A stretch of 64,000 bases of DNA. Source: Tenacibaculum sp. SZ-18 (lineage in GTDB: Bacteria; Bacteroidota; Bacteroidia; Flavobacteriales; Flavobacteriaceae). The stretch is from assembly GCF_002813915.1 (NCBI RefSeq), contig NZ_CP019335.1:976388-1040387 (forward strand). The letters are read 5' to 3'. Shown here in pieces: positions 16,279 to 24,229 of the stretch (position 1 is its first letter; each line of letters starts with the position of its first letter). The notes beneath the pieces are model-generated. The model did no database searches. It had not been told where the DNA came from and was given only the letters and a program-made list of their open reading frames with translations. A program made the position numbers and the translations under genes.

Positions 16279-18348
16279 TTAAGATAATTTCTTATCAGAT
16301 AATCCTAATCCTTTAGCAAGGTTGAAAAGATTACTAAATAATCCTTCTTCATCCGAATTGTTAGCTCTGTCTTTTAAATCCATTAAAAGATTTGCTACAG
16401 TTAAGTTTTTGATGTCTTCGGTAGAGATTCCGTATTTAGTAGCAAATTCTTTTACCTTTTCAAGTAAATTTCCTTTCACGTCATCACTTCCTAAAATAGC
16501 ATCTTTTACATCTTGAATGTTATCGCTATGTTGAACTAATCTATCGATTCCTTTCGCCTTAGTAATTTGTCCAATAATTTGATCAAAGAACATTGTTTCA
16601 CCTCCTACGATATCAATATTAGCAGCTCTTAATGCGTCACCGATAACTTGTGCTTGCGCATCTGCAATGTCTTTCTGAATTTGAATTTGAGCTAAATCAA
16701 CTTGTAATTCTTTCTCTAAACGTAACTTGAATTCTTCGTGTTCTTTTCCAACACCATCAAGTTTCTTCATTGCTTCAGCTTTTTCTTCAATTCCAGCAGC
16801 ATCTGCAATCGCTTTTTCTTTGATTACTTGAGCTTCTGCTAATCCTTCTTCTTTAACAGCTTCAGCTTTCGCTAAGATTCCAGCAGCTTCTGCTTTTGCT
16901 TTTTTCTCGATAATAGTTGCTTCAACTAATCCTTGACGTTCGTTAGCATCAGCTTTTGCGTGCATAACTTGTGCTTCAGACATACCAATTGTAGCTTCCT
17001 CTTTTGCTTTTGCTTCTGCTATAGTTTTACGAGCTTCAGCCTCTTTTTCACTTGCTTCTTTTTGAGCTTGTGCTTCAATATTAATTTCTTCAGCTTTTTG
17101 CTTCGCTGCTTCTTTTTCTGCTTCTGCTTGTTTGATCCTTTTGATTAAAGATTCTTCAGCTTCTGCTTCAGCAACAGTAATTTTTACTTGCTTCTGACGA
17201 TCGGCAGTTTTAAACGCTTCAATATCTTTCATGTTTTCACGCTCTTCAACCACACCTTTTTCTAACATAACGCGATCACGAATAACATCTTGAATATTCT
17301 TCTTTTCTACTTCAACAACTTTATCTTTTTCTATTTGAGCTAATGTTACAATTCTTTCACGTTCCGTAGCCTCTAACATTCTGTCTTTTTCAACTCTTTC
17401 GATTTCAACAGCTTCAGTACGTAATTTATTTTTCTCAGCAACAATTACTTGACGTTGTTTGTTTTCTTCAGCAACTTGTACCTTTTCTTCGGTTGCAATT
17501 CTAGCACTTTCTGATTTTAAACGCTCTTCTTCTGCTACTTTTAAGATTTCAGCTTCTTCACGAGCTTTAATGTTGGCAATTTCACGTTTTTGTTGTTCTT
17601 GTTTTTCAGCTAATTGTTTGTCAAGTTCCAAAATTGCCTCACGAGCTTCAACATCTTGCTTGCGTATTACTTTTTCCTCATCTCTTTTAATCAAATTCGC
17701 TTGAATGTTTTGAGCTGCAGTTAATTCCGTAATTTTTTTGATTCCTTCGGCATCAAGAATATTATCAGGTTTTAAAAATGTTACAGGAGTTTGCTCTAAG
17801 TAATCAATAGCACAATCTTCTAAAGTATATCCATTAAGGTCTGTTCCAATAATATCAACGATTTCATCTCTGAATTCACGTCTCGCCTCATATAATTCTG
17901 TAAAGTCAAACTTTTTCCCAACTGTTTTTAAAGCTTCAGAGAATTTAGCTTCAAATAATTCTTCAAGAGTTTGAATATCAGAGGCTCTCTCACAACCAAT
18001 GGTTTGTGCTACCATTTTTATGAATTCTACTTCATTATTCACTCTAACAAAAAAAGCAACTTTTATGTCAGCTCTCATATTGTCTTTACATACTAGACCA
18101 TCGTCTCCAATACGTTCAATCTGGATTTTCTTAACTGAAATATCCATAATTTCTACCCGATGAAAAACAGGCACAACATACATACCTCTATCGGTGGCAA
18201 CTTTTGTTCCTTTAAATCCTGTTCTTACTAAGGCTTCTCCTTGAGGAACTTTTTTGTAGAACATTGCAATAATTGCAAAATATATAATAACGATAAATAG
18301 GACAATACCAAGGCCTACACTTAATAATTGAATAATAGAATCTGTCAT
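16279..18348 (-). CDS. Flotillin family protein (YqiK-like)
   Basis: A 689-residue membrane-anchored scaffold. Residues about 8-30 form one transmembrane helix, followed by an SPFH/band-7 domain to about residue 210. A long Ala/Glu/Lys-rich coiled coil (about 220-560) and a small helical C-terminal domain complete it. Flotillins oligomerise at the membrane and organise microdomains. The length and partnership with a YqiJ-like OB protein match the E. coli YqiJ-YqiK pair. Its start lies 47 bases after the stop of the YqiJ-like gene, in one apparent transcript. The 'YqiK' link is by architecture and context. Confidence 0.92.
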   Translation of the reverse strand: MTDSIIQLLSVGLGIVLFIVIIYFAIIAMFYKKVPQGEALVRTGFKGTKVATDRGMYVVPVFHRVEIMDISVKKIQIERIGDDGLVCKDNMRADIKVAFFVRVNNEVEFIKMVAQTIGCERASDIQTLEELFEAKFSEALKTVGKKFDFTELYEARREFRDEIVDIIGTDLNGYTLEDCAIDYLEQTPVTFLKPDNILDAEGIKKITELTAAQNIQANLIKRDEEKVIRKQDVEAREAILELDKQLAEKQEQQKREIANIKAREEAEILKVAEEERLKSESARIATEEKVQVAEENKQRQVIVAEKNKLRTEAVEIERVEKDRMLEATERERIVTLAQIEKDKVVEVEKKNIQDVIRDRVMLEKGVVEERENMKDIEAFKTADRQKQVKITVAEAEAEESLIKRIKQAEAEKEAAKQKAEEINIEAQAQKEASEKEAEARKTIAEAKAKEEATIGMSEAQVMHAKADANERQGLVEATIIEKKAKAEAAGILAKAEAVKEEGLAEAQVIKEKAIADAAGIEEKAEAMKKLDGVGKEHEEFKLRLEKELQVDLAQIQIQKDIADAQAQVIGDALRAANIDIVGGETMFFDQIIGQITKAKGIDRLVQHSDNIQDVKDAILGSDDVKGNLLEKVKEFATKYGISTEDIKNLTVANLLMDLKDRANNSDEEGLFSNLFNLAKGLGLSDKKLS

Positions 18349-18395
18349 AGTAATTAATTAGTTTTTAGTGATTTTATGTTTTGTAAATTTAATTG

Positions 18396-19154
18396 TTAAA
18401 AATTTATATCTATGCTATCTGTTAAGTATTCTTGTGCATAGTAATAAAGTTTATTTTTACTTTGTTTAATGATTAATATTTGTGAATTATAATCAATTTT
18501 TTTTCCGTCTAAGGATTTAATATTTATGTTTAGAGTATTTCCATCAGCTTTTACTGCGGCTCTACCTAATTTATTTTCTGATATAGTTGATAAACTTATT
18601 CCTTTTCTTCCAATAATTTCTGTTACGGAGTCTCCATCTTGATTTAAATTTTTAAAGAAATTTTTAAATGGAGTTGTAAATATTTTTGTAAGGATGAGTG
18701 ATGGGAAAAATCCTCCAAGCATTAAAATAAATCCAAATGTATTGTTGTAGCTATGTGTCATGGTAGTGGAAATTGTTGTTATAAGCCACCAAATGAAGAT
18801 CCAAGATGTGAAAGTGAACATAAATGGAAGTCCAACAAAATTGAAATATATAAGTAGGACTTGCCACCATTTTAAAGATTTTTTTCTTTTTCCAACAATA
18901 TCTTCTTTATTAATTTCGGTATTTGCGACATCATGGAAATCTATATCACTACCTTCTAATCCAGTACCTACATTAGAATCTACATCTATGTCAACATCCG
19001 CATCGACATCCACATCTATATCAACATCAATATCCATATCAAGATCAAAATCGATTCCAGATATCATGGTAACAAGCCAATAGGTCAATAGAATAATAAA
19101 AAGTATTGTCAGAGTTATGTTAACATCAGAAAATACAATATCGGTTAATGTCAT
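18396..19154 (-). CDS. YqiJ-like / NfeD-like OB-fold membrane protein with Asp-rich segment
   Basis: A 252-residue protein: an N-terminal membrane helix (about 12-32), an unusual Asp-rich stretch (residues about 34-62, alternating Asp with Ile/Val/Leu), two to three membrane helices (about 100-170), and a C-terminal beta domain. That domain (IIGRKGISLSTISENKLGRA onward) is typical of the OB fold of YqiJ/NfeD proteins. These partner flotillin-type SPFH proteins, which fits the flotillin gene immediately downstream. The Asp-rich stretch lies next to the membrane and could bind divalent cations; that is inference. A hairpin lies between this gene and the upstream pspA. Confidence 0.8.
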   Translation of the reverse strand: MTLTDIVFSDVNITLTILFIILLTYWLVTMISGIDFDLDMDIDVDIDVDVDADVDIDVDSNVGTGLEGSDIDFHDVANTEINKEDIVGKRKKSLKWWQVLLIYFNFVGLPFMFTFTSWIFIWWLITTISTTMTHSYNNTFGFILMLGGFFPSLILTKIFTTPFKNFFKNLNQDGDSVTEIIGRKGISLSTISENKLGRAAVKADGNTLNINIKSLDGKKIDYNSQILIIKQSKNKLYYYAQEYLTDSIDINF

Positions 19155-19182
19155 AGCTAGTTTATTTTTAAGGGTGCAAATT

Positions 19183-19240
19183 ATGAATTACGAATTTTAA
19201 TTAAAAATTTAAGGGTAATAATTAACAATTCGTAATTCAT
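19183..19240 (-). repeat. Inverted repeat between pspA and the yqiJ-like gene
   Basis: ATGAATTACGAATT (19183-19196) and AATTCGTAATTCAT (19227-19240) are perfect 14-bp inverted repeats with a 30-base spacer. They would form a stem in the polycistronic mRNA and may separate or stabilise the pspA portion. There is no T tract, so simple termination is unlikely. Confidence 0.5.
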
Positions 19241-19246
19241 TATTGA

Positions 19247-19951
19247 TTAATCATTCAATCCCATTTCCTTTTTCAGCGCTGCTAAATCATCTTCAGCAGA
19301 TTGCTCAGTGGTATTTGTAAGTTCTTCTAATTTTTGTTCTAATGTTTTATTTTCTTTAGTCATATCTCCGTATGCATCAGCTAGAGCTTCTTCTTGTTCA
19401 ATTTTACTTTTCATTCTTTCTAACATAGAAACCGTACTAGAACTATCGATTTCAGCCATTTCTTTGTTTAAGTTTTTAGTGGCTTTAGCAACTTTATGTC
19501 TAGCTTTTAAAGTTCTAAGTTCATTCTCCCATTTTTTTAATGAGTTTTTAATTTCCTGAACTGAGCTTTCAAGTTTCGCTACGGATTCATCAAAGTTTTC
19601 AGATTCACTTTTAGCATTTTCTAATTGCTGATTTGTCTCTTCTTTGCGAACTAAAGCTTGTTTTGCAAGTTTATCAGCTTCTTCTATTGCTAATTCGCCA
19701 TTTTTAGCTTTGGTAAGAATTAGCATTGCTTTTTGCTGATAATCATTTGCTTTAGAAGTGTATTCTTCCACATCATTTTTTGCTCTAATAGCTAATGCTT
19801 TTACTTGAGCTAATGATTCTAAAGATTTTTCCAAATCAATTTTTAAATCCCGAATACCTTGTTCGGTCATTTTAATAGGATCCTCCATGCTATCTAGTGC
19901 AGCATTCGCTTCCGCTTGTCCTATTTTAAAAAGTCTTTTAAAAAAGTTCAT
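19247..19951 (-). CDS. PspA/IM30 family protein
   Basis: A 234-residue, almost entirely helical protein of the PspA/Vipp1 (ESCRT-III-related) family. The N-terminus MNFFKRLFKIGQAEANAALD resembles the amphipathic first helix, followed by MEDPIKMTEQGIRDLKIDLE and a long coiled coil to about residue 205. PspA proteins bind stressed inner membrane and help keep it sealed. It is encoded 6 bases after the CesT/Tir-like gene and upstream of the OB and flotillin genes. No pspF or pspBC genes are nearby, so regulation must differ from that in E. coli. Confidence 0.9.
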   Translation of the reverse strand: MNFFKRLFKIGQAEANAALDSMEDPIKMTEQGIRDLKIDLEKSLESLAQVKALAIRAKNDVEEYTSKANDYQQKAMLILTKAKNGELAIEEADKLAKQALVRKEETNQQLENAKSESENFDESVAKLESSVQEIKNSLKKWENELRTLKARHKVAKATKNLNKEMAEIDSSSTVSMLERMKSKIEQEEALADAYGDMTKENKTLEQKLEELTNTTEQSAEDDLAALKKEMGLND

Positions 19952-19957
19952 AGTATT

Positions 19958-20353
19958 TTAATATTTTGAAAATTCTATAATTTCATTTGAATATTCACTA
20001 AGCAATAAACTCAAAGAATTTAAGGTAGCTTCCAATTCATTTATGTCTAAGTTTTCTAATTGTAAAGTGTCTCTAAAAATGACACGTTCTCCTGTTTCAT
20101 CCAGCACAAAAGCGCCATGAATTATATCTCTATTTTTTTGAAGTAATGCTTTAAACATTGCTTCGTTTGGCTTTTTTACTTTGAATATAAATTGCTCTAC
20201 AATCAAAATCGGATAAGCTACTCCTATAATTAGGTTTTTAATTCCAAAATTCTCTTTTTCAATAACAAAAATCCCCTCAGATTCGATTTCTTTACGGATA
20301 GTAAAGTTTAGTTCTAATAAATAATTCTTGGTTTTTTCAAAATGAATGTTCAT
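19958..20353 (-). CDS. CesT/Tir-chaperone-like (YbjN/YjfI-type) small protein
   Basis: A 131-residue protein with the alpha/beta pattern of the CesT/Tir and YbjN chaperone-like fold: an N-terminal helix, beta strands (GIFVIEKENFGIKNLIIGVA), a central ILIVEQFIFKV strand, then helices at the end (NELEATLNSLSLLLSEY). Flavobacterial relatives are often called 'molecular chaperone Tir', although there is no type III secretion system here. It is first in the pspA operon, 6 bases before pspA, and proteins of this fold recur beside PspA in other phyla. The ATG at 20353 is preferred to a TTG two codons upstream. Binding PspA is an inference. Confidence 0.65.
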   Translation of the reverse strand: MNIHFEKTKNYLLELNFTIRKEIESEGIFVIEKENFGIKNLIIGVAYPILIVEQFIFKVKKPNEAMFKALLQKNRDIIHGAFVLDETGERVIFRDTLQLENLDINELEATLNSLSLLLSEYSNEIIEFSKY

Positions 20354-20398
20354 TAGCAATTAGTATAGTTTAATAGTTGTTTCGATTGTTGAATTATG

Positions 20399-20430
20399 CA
20401 AAAATAGTTTGTGTAATCATTACTGCACAA
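20399..20430 (-). promoter_or_regulatory. Promoter of the pspA-flotillin operon
   Basis: On the minus strand TTG (20430-20428) and TATTTTTG (20406-20399) are separated by 21 bases. This matches the Bacteroidota primary promoter TTG-N17-23-TAnnTTTG exactly. The predicted start is about 40 bases upstream of the first gene's ATG. Confidence 0.65.
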
Positions 20431-20493
20431 TGTAAAGTTAATAGAATCATAATAATTTAGTTTAATTAGTTAGTGGTACTTTTTCTAGAAAAA

Positions 20494-20529
20494 TTAGCAA
20501 TATTCATTTTTATTAGCTAATATTGTTAG
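20494..20529. promoter_or_regulatory. Operator candidate for the divergent XRE regulator
   Basis: TTAGCAATATT (20494-20504) and AATATTGTTAG (20519-20529) are near-perfect inverted half-sites, and a third copy TTAGCAAATAT (20568-20578) overlaps the regulator's ATG. They cover the expected promoter of the regulator, suggesting autoregulation; a supply to the pspA side would need longer-range effects. Binding is inferred. Confidence 0.5.
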
Positions 20530-20576
20530 TGTAAATATACGAATAAAAATTAAAATTGCAAATAAAATTAGCAAAT

Positions 20577-21332
20577 ATGTCTTTTTTTGGTAGAAATATA
20601 AAGAAAATTAGAGGAGTTAAAGGTTTAAGTCAAAAAGCGTTCGCAGAGTTATTTGACTTGAAAAGAGCGACTTTAGGGGCTTATGAGGAAGGTAGAAGTG
20701 AACCTCGAATAGAAACTATTATAAAGATTGCTAATTATTTTAGCATTACTATTGATAGTTTGCTAACATCGGATTTAACGGTAAACGAATTGCTTCGTTT
20801 TAAAGATGAATTACTTTTAAGTGATGAGTTAGAAGAAAAAGAATCGATGATGTCTATTAAATATGTGTCAGAAAGAAATATAAAGTCTTATTCTGAATAT
20901 TACGATAATGTTTCCTTTATAAATGATTTACCAGAAATTAGTCTTCCCGTCGAGTCAGATAAATTGGTACGAGCTTTTACAGTTGTTAATTTAGAAATGA
21001 CCGATCATGATAAAGGTTTGTATCCAAAAGATATTGTTGTTGCTGAAAAAATTTCGGAGGAAGAATATGATAATTTTGGGAATGGAGAAGTTGTTATAAT
21101 TGTTTTGGAAAAAGAGGTTGTATTGAGGAAAATTTATTTTGTTGCTGATAAAGTTATATTAAAAGCCGCTCACAAAAATATTGAGGAAAAGATTTTTGAA
21201 CGGACAGAAATTAAAGAACTATGGCAGACAAAATATTCCTTCATTCGCCGTTTGCCAGAAGTGGGGGACGATATTGAGAATAAATTATTATTCTTAGAAA
21301 GAGAGTTATTGAAACTTAAGAATGATAATTAA
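20577..21332 (+). CDS. XRE-family regulator with S24/LexA-like C-terminal domain
   Basis: A 251-residue CI-like regulator. Residues about 3-62 form a Cro/CI helix-turn-helix (IRGVKGLSQKAFAELFDL, YEEGRSEPRIETI). The C-terminal half resembles the S24 fold (VNLEMTDHDKGLYPKDIVVA, then VLRKIYFVADKVILKAAH), but the position of the catalytic Ser (usually in a GDSM motif) has Glu-Met-Thr. Self-cleavage is therefore unlikely and the domain may serve dimerisation or ligand sensing. The gene faces away from the pspA-flotillin operon across 223 bases holding operator-like repeats. The ATG at 20577 fits better than the TTG at 20556. Confidence 0.82.
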   Translation: MSFFGRNIKKIRGVKGLSQKAFAELFDLKRATLGAYEEGRSEPRIETIIKIANYFSITIDSLLTSDLTVNELLRFKDELLLSDELEEKESMMSIKYVSERNIKSYSEYYDNVSFINDLPEISLPVESDKLVRAFTVVNLEMTDHDKGLYPKDIVVAEKISEEEYDNFGNGEVVIIVLEKEVVLRKIYFVADKVILKAAHKNIEEKIFERTEIKELWQTKYSFIRRLPEVGDDIENKLLFLERELLKLKNDN

Positions 21333-21760
21333 CCTTTAAAATCATTATTTACACCAATGCTAAAACCGAAACGAGTTTCTGCTTCGCTTCCTAATCGATG
21401 AATAGCAATTTTTCCCAAACCGATTTTACTAAATTCGTTGAAAGTTATATCATCTTCTTCAAAAAAGAGTTTTCCATAAAAACTGGTTTGTGGTACGTAT
21501 TCACTAGGATTATTGTTTCCTTGATAAACGCTAAGTGATAAAATTTGATCATTATCATTTACGCTACACAAAAAACCAAATTCATCCCAGATAAGATACT
21601 CATTACTTGAACTAATTTTTCTTGTTGGTTCACCAAAAATTTTAGTCAAATCTTCATTAGAACAAGGAAAATCAAGCATGTGCTCATTTATTTTCACATA
21701 ATCAGTAGCACATTTAATATTGAAATTTGTCTGTTTCTTTTTCTTAAAAAACTTAAGCAT
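21329..21760 (-). CDS. Hypothetical protein (143 aa)
   Basis: Not recognised. After a basic start (MLKFFKKKKQ) comes a soluble mixed alpha/beta protein with FPCSNEDLTKIFGEPTRK and YLIWDEFGFLCSVND, reminiscent of the short domains that compare predicted and actual strands in immunity-like proteins, but no family can be named. No signal peptide. Its stop overlaps the stop of the convergent XRE gene by three bases. Confidence 0.6.
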   Translation of the reverse strand: MLKFFKKKKQTNFNIKCATDYVKINEHMLDFPCSNEDLTKIFGEPTRKISSSNEYLIWDEFGFLCSVNDNDQILSLSVYQGNNNPSEYVPQTSFYGKLFFEEDDITFNEFSKIGLGKIAIHRLGSEAETRFGFSIGVNNDFKG

Positions 21761-21920
21761 AATATTTTAAAAAAATCTTTTTTCAAAGGTAAATCTATAA
21801 AATTATATGTTTTAAAAACTAGTGAAAACACGTTTTTTTTAAACAGAAAATCCCTCTACAACGTTATATGTCTCTTTTAGAATAAATAAAGTTTAGAACA
21901 TAAATATTTAAACACTTTCG

Positions 21921-21928
21921 TAAATTTG
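21921..21928 (+). promoter_or_regulatory. -7 promoter element of the NADH dehydrogenase gene
   Basis: TAAATTTG is an exact TAnnTTTG element 22 bases before the ATG. No clear TTG -33 element is visible at the usual distance. Confidence 0.5.
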
Positions 21929-21949
21929 TGAATCTAAAATTTTAGGTCT

Positions 21950-23251
21950 ATGAATATACCTCAAACCAGTTTTCCAAGAGTTGTAATTATTGGAGGAGGT
22001 TTTGCTGGATTAGCTGCGGCTAAAGGATTCGAGAACGAAGATCTTCAAGTAGTTCTTTTAGATAAACACAATTATCATACATTTCAACCTTTATTATATC
22101 AAGTTGCTACAGGTGGTTTAGAACCTGATAGTATTGCTTTTCCGTTACGAAAACGATTTAATGATATTGATAACTTTTATTTTCGATTGGCTGAAGTAAC
22201 AAACATTGATGCTGAAAAAAAGGAGATTCGTTCTTCTATTGGAAGTTTATGTTATGATTATTTGGTTATTGCTACAGGATCCACAACAAATTTTTTCGAT
22301 AATACCAATATTGAAAAACATACAATGGAAATGAAATCCATTCCTCAATCGTTAAATATTAGAAGTCTTATTTTAGAAAATTTTGAAGAAGCTTTATTGA
22401 CTTCTAATCTAGAAGAAAGAAAGAAGTTAATGAATTTTGTGATTGTTGGAGGTGGGCCAACGGGAGTTGAACTCGCTGGTGCTTTGGCAGAAATGAAAAA
22501 GGAAATTTTACCAAAGGATTATCCAGATTTAGATATTAGATTAATGAAGATTAATCTGATTCAAAGTGCTGATTGTATATTGAAAGGAATGAGTGAAGAG
22601 GCTTCAAAGAAAGCTGAAGATTTCTTGATAAAATTGGGAGTTGATGTATGGAAGAATCTTCGTGTTCTAGATTATGATGGAGAAACGGTTTCGACGAATG
22701 GAGAAGATAATTTTCAATCATCCACGGTTATTTGGGCTGCTGGTGTAAAAGGAGAAGCTATTAATGGATTAGAGCAAGAGTGTATTGTTGAAAGAGCAGC
22801 TCGTTATAAAGTTGATGATTTTAATAGAGTTTTACCTCATGAAAATATTTTTGCAATTGGTGACGTTGCTTGTATGAATAATGAGAAGTATCCATATGGT
22901 CATCCAATGATGGCGCAACCAGCTATTCAACAAGGAAAGTTATTAGCAAAGAATATTTTAGCTGAACTAAAAGGAAAGAAGATGGAAGCTTTTGTTTATA
23001 ATGACAAAGGTTCGATGGCAACAATAGGAAGAAATAAGGCGGTGGTTGACTTACCAAAGTTCAAATTTCAAGGAGTGTTTGCTTGGTTTGTTTGGATGTT
23101 CGTACACTTGTTTTCACTAATTGGTTTTAGAAATAAAGCTGTCGTGTTTTTAAATTGGGTGTATAATTATATTCGTTTTGATAGAGAAACTCGTTTGATT
23201 ATTCGTCCGTTTAAGAAAAAAAATGAATATTCATTTGAGAATGAAGTATAA
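21950..23251 (+). CDS. ndh: Type II NADH dehydrogenase (NDH-2), FAD-dependent
   Basis: A 433-residue flavoprotein that oxidises NADH and reduces quinone at the inner face of the membrane without pumping protons. The N-terminal FAD-binding motif is VVIIGGGFAGLAAA (residues 11-24), followed by HTFQPLLYQVATGGL, the quinone/FAD-site signature of NDH-2. The second nucleotide motif VIVGGGPTGVELAGAL lies near residues 163-178 and AIGDVACM near 300. The C-terminal amphipathic segment (WFVWMFVHLFSLIGF) is the membrane anchor. A promoter element precedes it and a strong terminator follows, so it is a single-gene unit. Confidence 0.93.
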   Translation: MNIPQTSFPRVVIIGGGFAGLAAAKGFENEDLQVVLLDKHNYHTFQPLLYQVATGGLEPDSIAFPLRKRFNDIDNFYFRLAEVTNIDAEKKEIRSSIGSLCYDYLVIATGSTTNFFDNTNIEKHTMEMKSIPQSLNIRSLILENFEEALLTSNLEERKKLMNFVIVGGGPTGVELAGALAEMKKEILPKDYPDLDIRLMKINLIQSADCILKGMSEEASKKAEDFLIKLGVDVWKNLRVLDYDGETVSTNGEDNFQSSTVIWAAGVKGEAINGLEQECIVERAARYKVDDFNRVLPHENIFAIGDVACMNNEKYPYGHPMMAQPAIQQGKLLAKNILAELKGKKMEAFVYNDKGSMATIGRNKAVVDLPKFKFQGVFAWFVWMFVHLFSLIGFRNKAVVFLNWVYNYIRFDRETRLIIRPFKKKNEYSFENEV

Positions 23252-23280
23252 AAAAAGCGCCATAATTGGCGCTTTTTATT
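23251..23280 (+). terminator. Terminator after ndh (may work both ways)
   Basis: GCGCCA and TGGCGC (23257-23262, 23267-23272) form a GC-rich stem with a TAAT loop, flanked by six A and five T, so it could also stop transcription from the facing lipoprotein gene. Confidence 0.85.
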
Positions 23281-23299
23281 TTATTAACTAACACGAGGA

Positions 23300-23653
23300 T
23301 TAATCTCGATTCGTGGAAGTCGTTATAATTTCATTGTCTTCAGTTATGATAATCTCATAATCAGCACAGAATCCCATTTCAACAGTTTCTGTAATTTCAT
23401 CGTTGCTTTTTAAAACAATGGTATATGTTACTTCTCCTGGTGCGTAACTTTTAAATTCTGATGCTTTTCCAGGTTCTATATTGTTGATATTTTCTGTGTT
23501 TCCTCCAGTTGTCTTAACTTGAACACTTACGTCGTCAGAGCCCATATTTGAAACTCGTGCTCTTGGATTTTCATTATCACATTCGTCACAAGAGAAAAAT
23601 AGGGTGGATGAGATTAAACATAAAAAGAAAAAGAACTTTTTATACATTTTCAT
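23300..23653 (-). CDS. Small hypothetical lipoprotein (117 aa)
   Basis: Lys-rich N-terminus, hydrophobic core and the lipobox-like FFSC make this an exported lipoprotein. The mature part has an acidic region with CDECDNENPRARV, then a beta-sandwich-like pattern (VSVQVKTTGGN, YAPGEVTYTIVLKS) and ends in Thr-Ser-Thr-Asn-Arg-Asp. Four Cys in the mature part could form disulfides. No family recognised; the beta pattern resembles small periplasmic domains in general. Confidence 0.65.
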   Translation of the reverse strand: MKMYKKFFFFLCLISSTLFFSCDECDNENPRARVSNMGSDDVSVQVKTTGGNTENINNIEPGKASEFKSYAPGEVTYTIVLKSNDEITETVEMGFCADYEIIITEDNEIITTSTNRD

Positions 23654-23749
23654 ATGTATTGTTTAGGGGTTATTTGAGCGCGAATATAGTTGTTTTTTAA
23701 GTAATTTTTTATGGAATCATTAATTTTAACGCGCTTATCTAGATGTTAA

Positions 23750-24223
23750 TTAGCAACATCCAGAACCCGGCTCACAAGATGTTCCTTGGCTTTGTAAATT
23801 GGAAAGACGGATTTTTGGTTTTTCTTGAGGTGTAACTCCGCATTGATCCATTGCTAAACAAGCCGTAGCTGTATTTATAAGTAAAAAAGATGTTCCGTCG
23901 AAATCTAAATTATATTTTCCAATAGTTTCACCTTGATATTCGACTTCAATTTCAGCATCTTTAGGATTTAACGTTTTCTCCGAAAGTTCAATTATATGAA
24001 CTAATTTTTCAGGATGTAATCTATGATTGTAATCATTTGCATTCCACAATTGAAAGTTGACTCTTTCTTCTTTTCTTAAAACGCCGCCACAATCAATAAA
24101 GTGTTTGGTAACTTTACCTACTTCTGTTACATGGAAATGTTCTGGAACTAAATCACCATTAGGCAATTTAAATTCAATAGTCTTAAGTTGTGTAAGATGT
24201 TTTTTTATTTCTGATAATTTCAT
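23750..24223 (-). CDS. DUF6428 family protein
   Basis: A 157-residue protein found in Bacteroidota arsenic operons. Visible traits are HVTEVGKVTKHFIDCGG near 30-46, FQLWNANDYNHRLHPEKL, and a Cys-rich tail ending CEPGSGCC that could hold arsenite or another thiophilic metal. It follows the ArsC-like reductase by 6 bases, so the two are co-transcribed under arsR. Function in arsenic handling is inferred from neighbours; the biochemical role is unknown. Confidence 0.78.
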   Translation of the reverse strand: MKLSEIKKHLTQLKTIEFKLPNGDLVPEHFHVTEVGKVTKHFIDCGGVLRKEERVNFQLWNANDYNHRLHPEKLVHIIELSEKTLNPKDAEIEVEYQGETIGKYNLDFDGTSFLLINTATACLAMDQCGVTPQEKPKIRLSNLQSQGTSCEPGSGCC

Positions 24224-24229
24224 GATGAA

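Noticed and set aside
20577..21332. LexA-type autoproteolytic repressor
   Set aside because: The catalytic Ser motif (GDSM) is absent at the expected place, so self-cleavage is not claimed.
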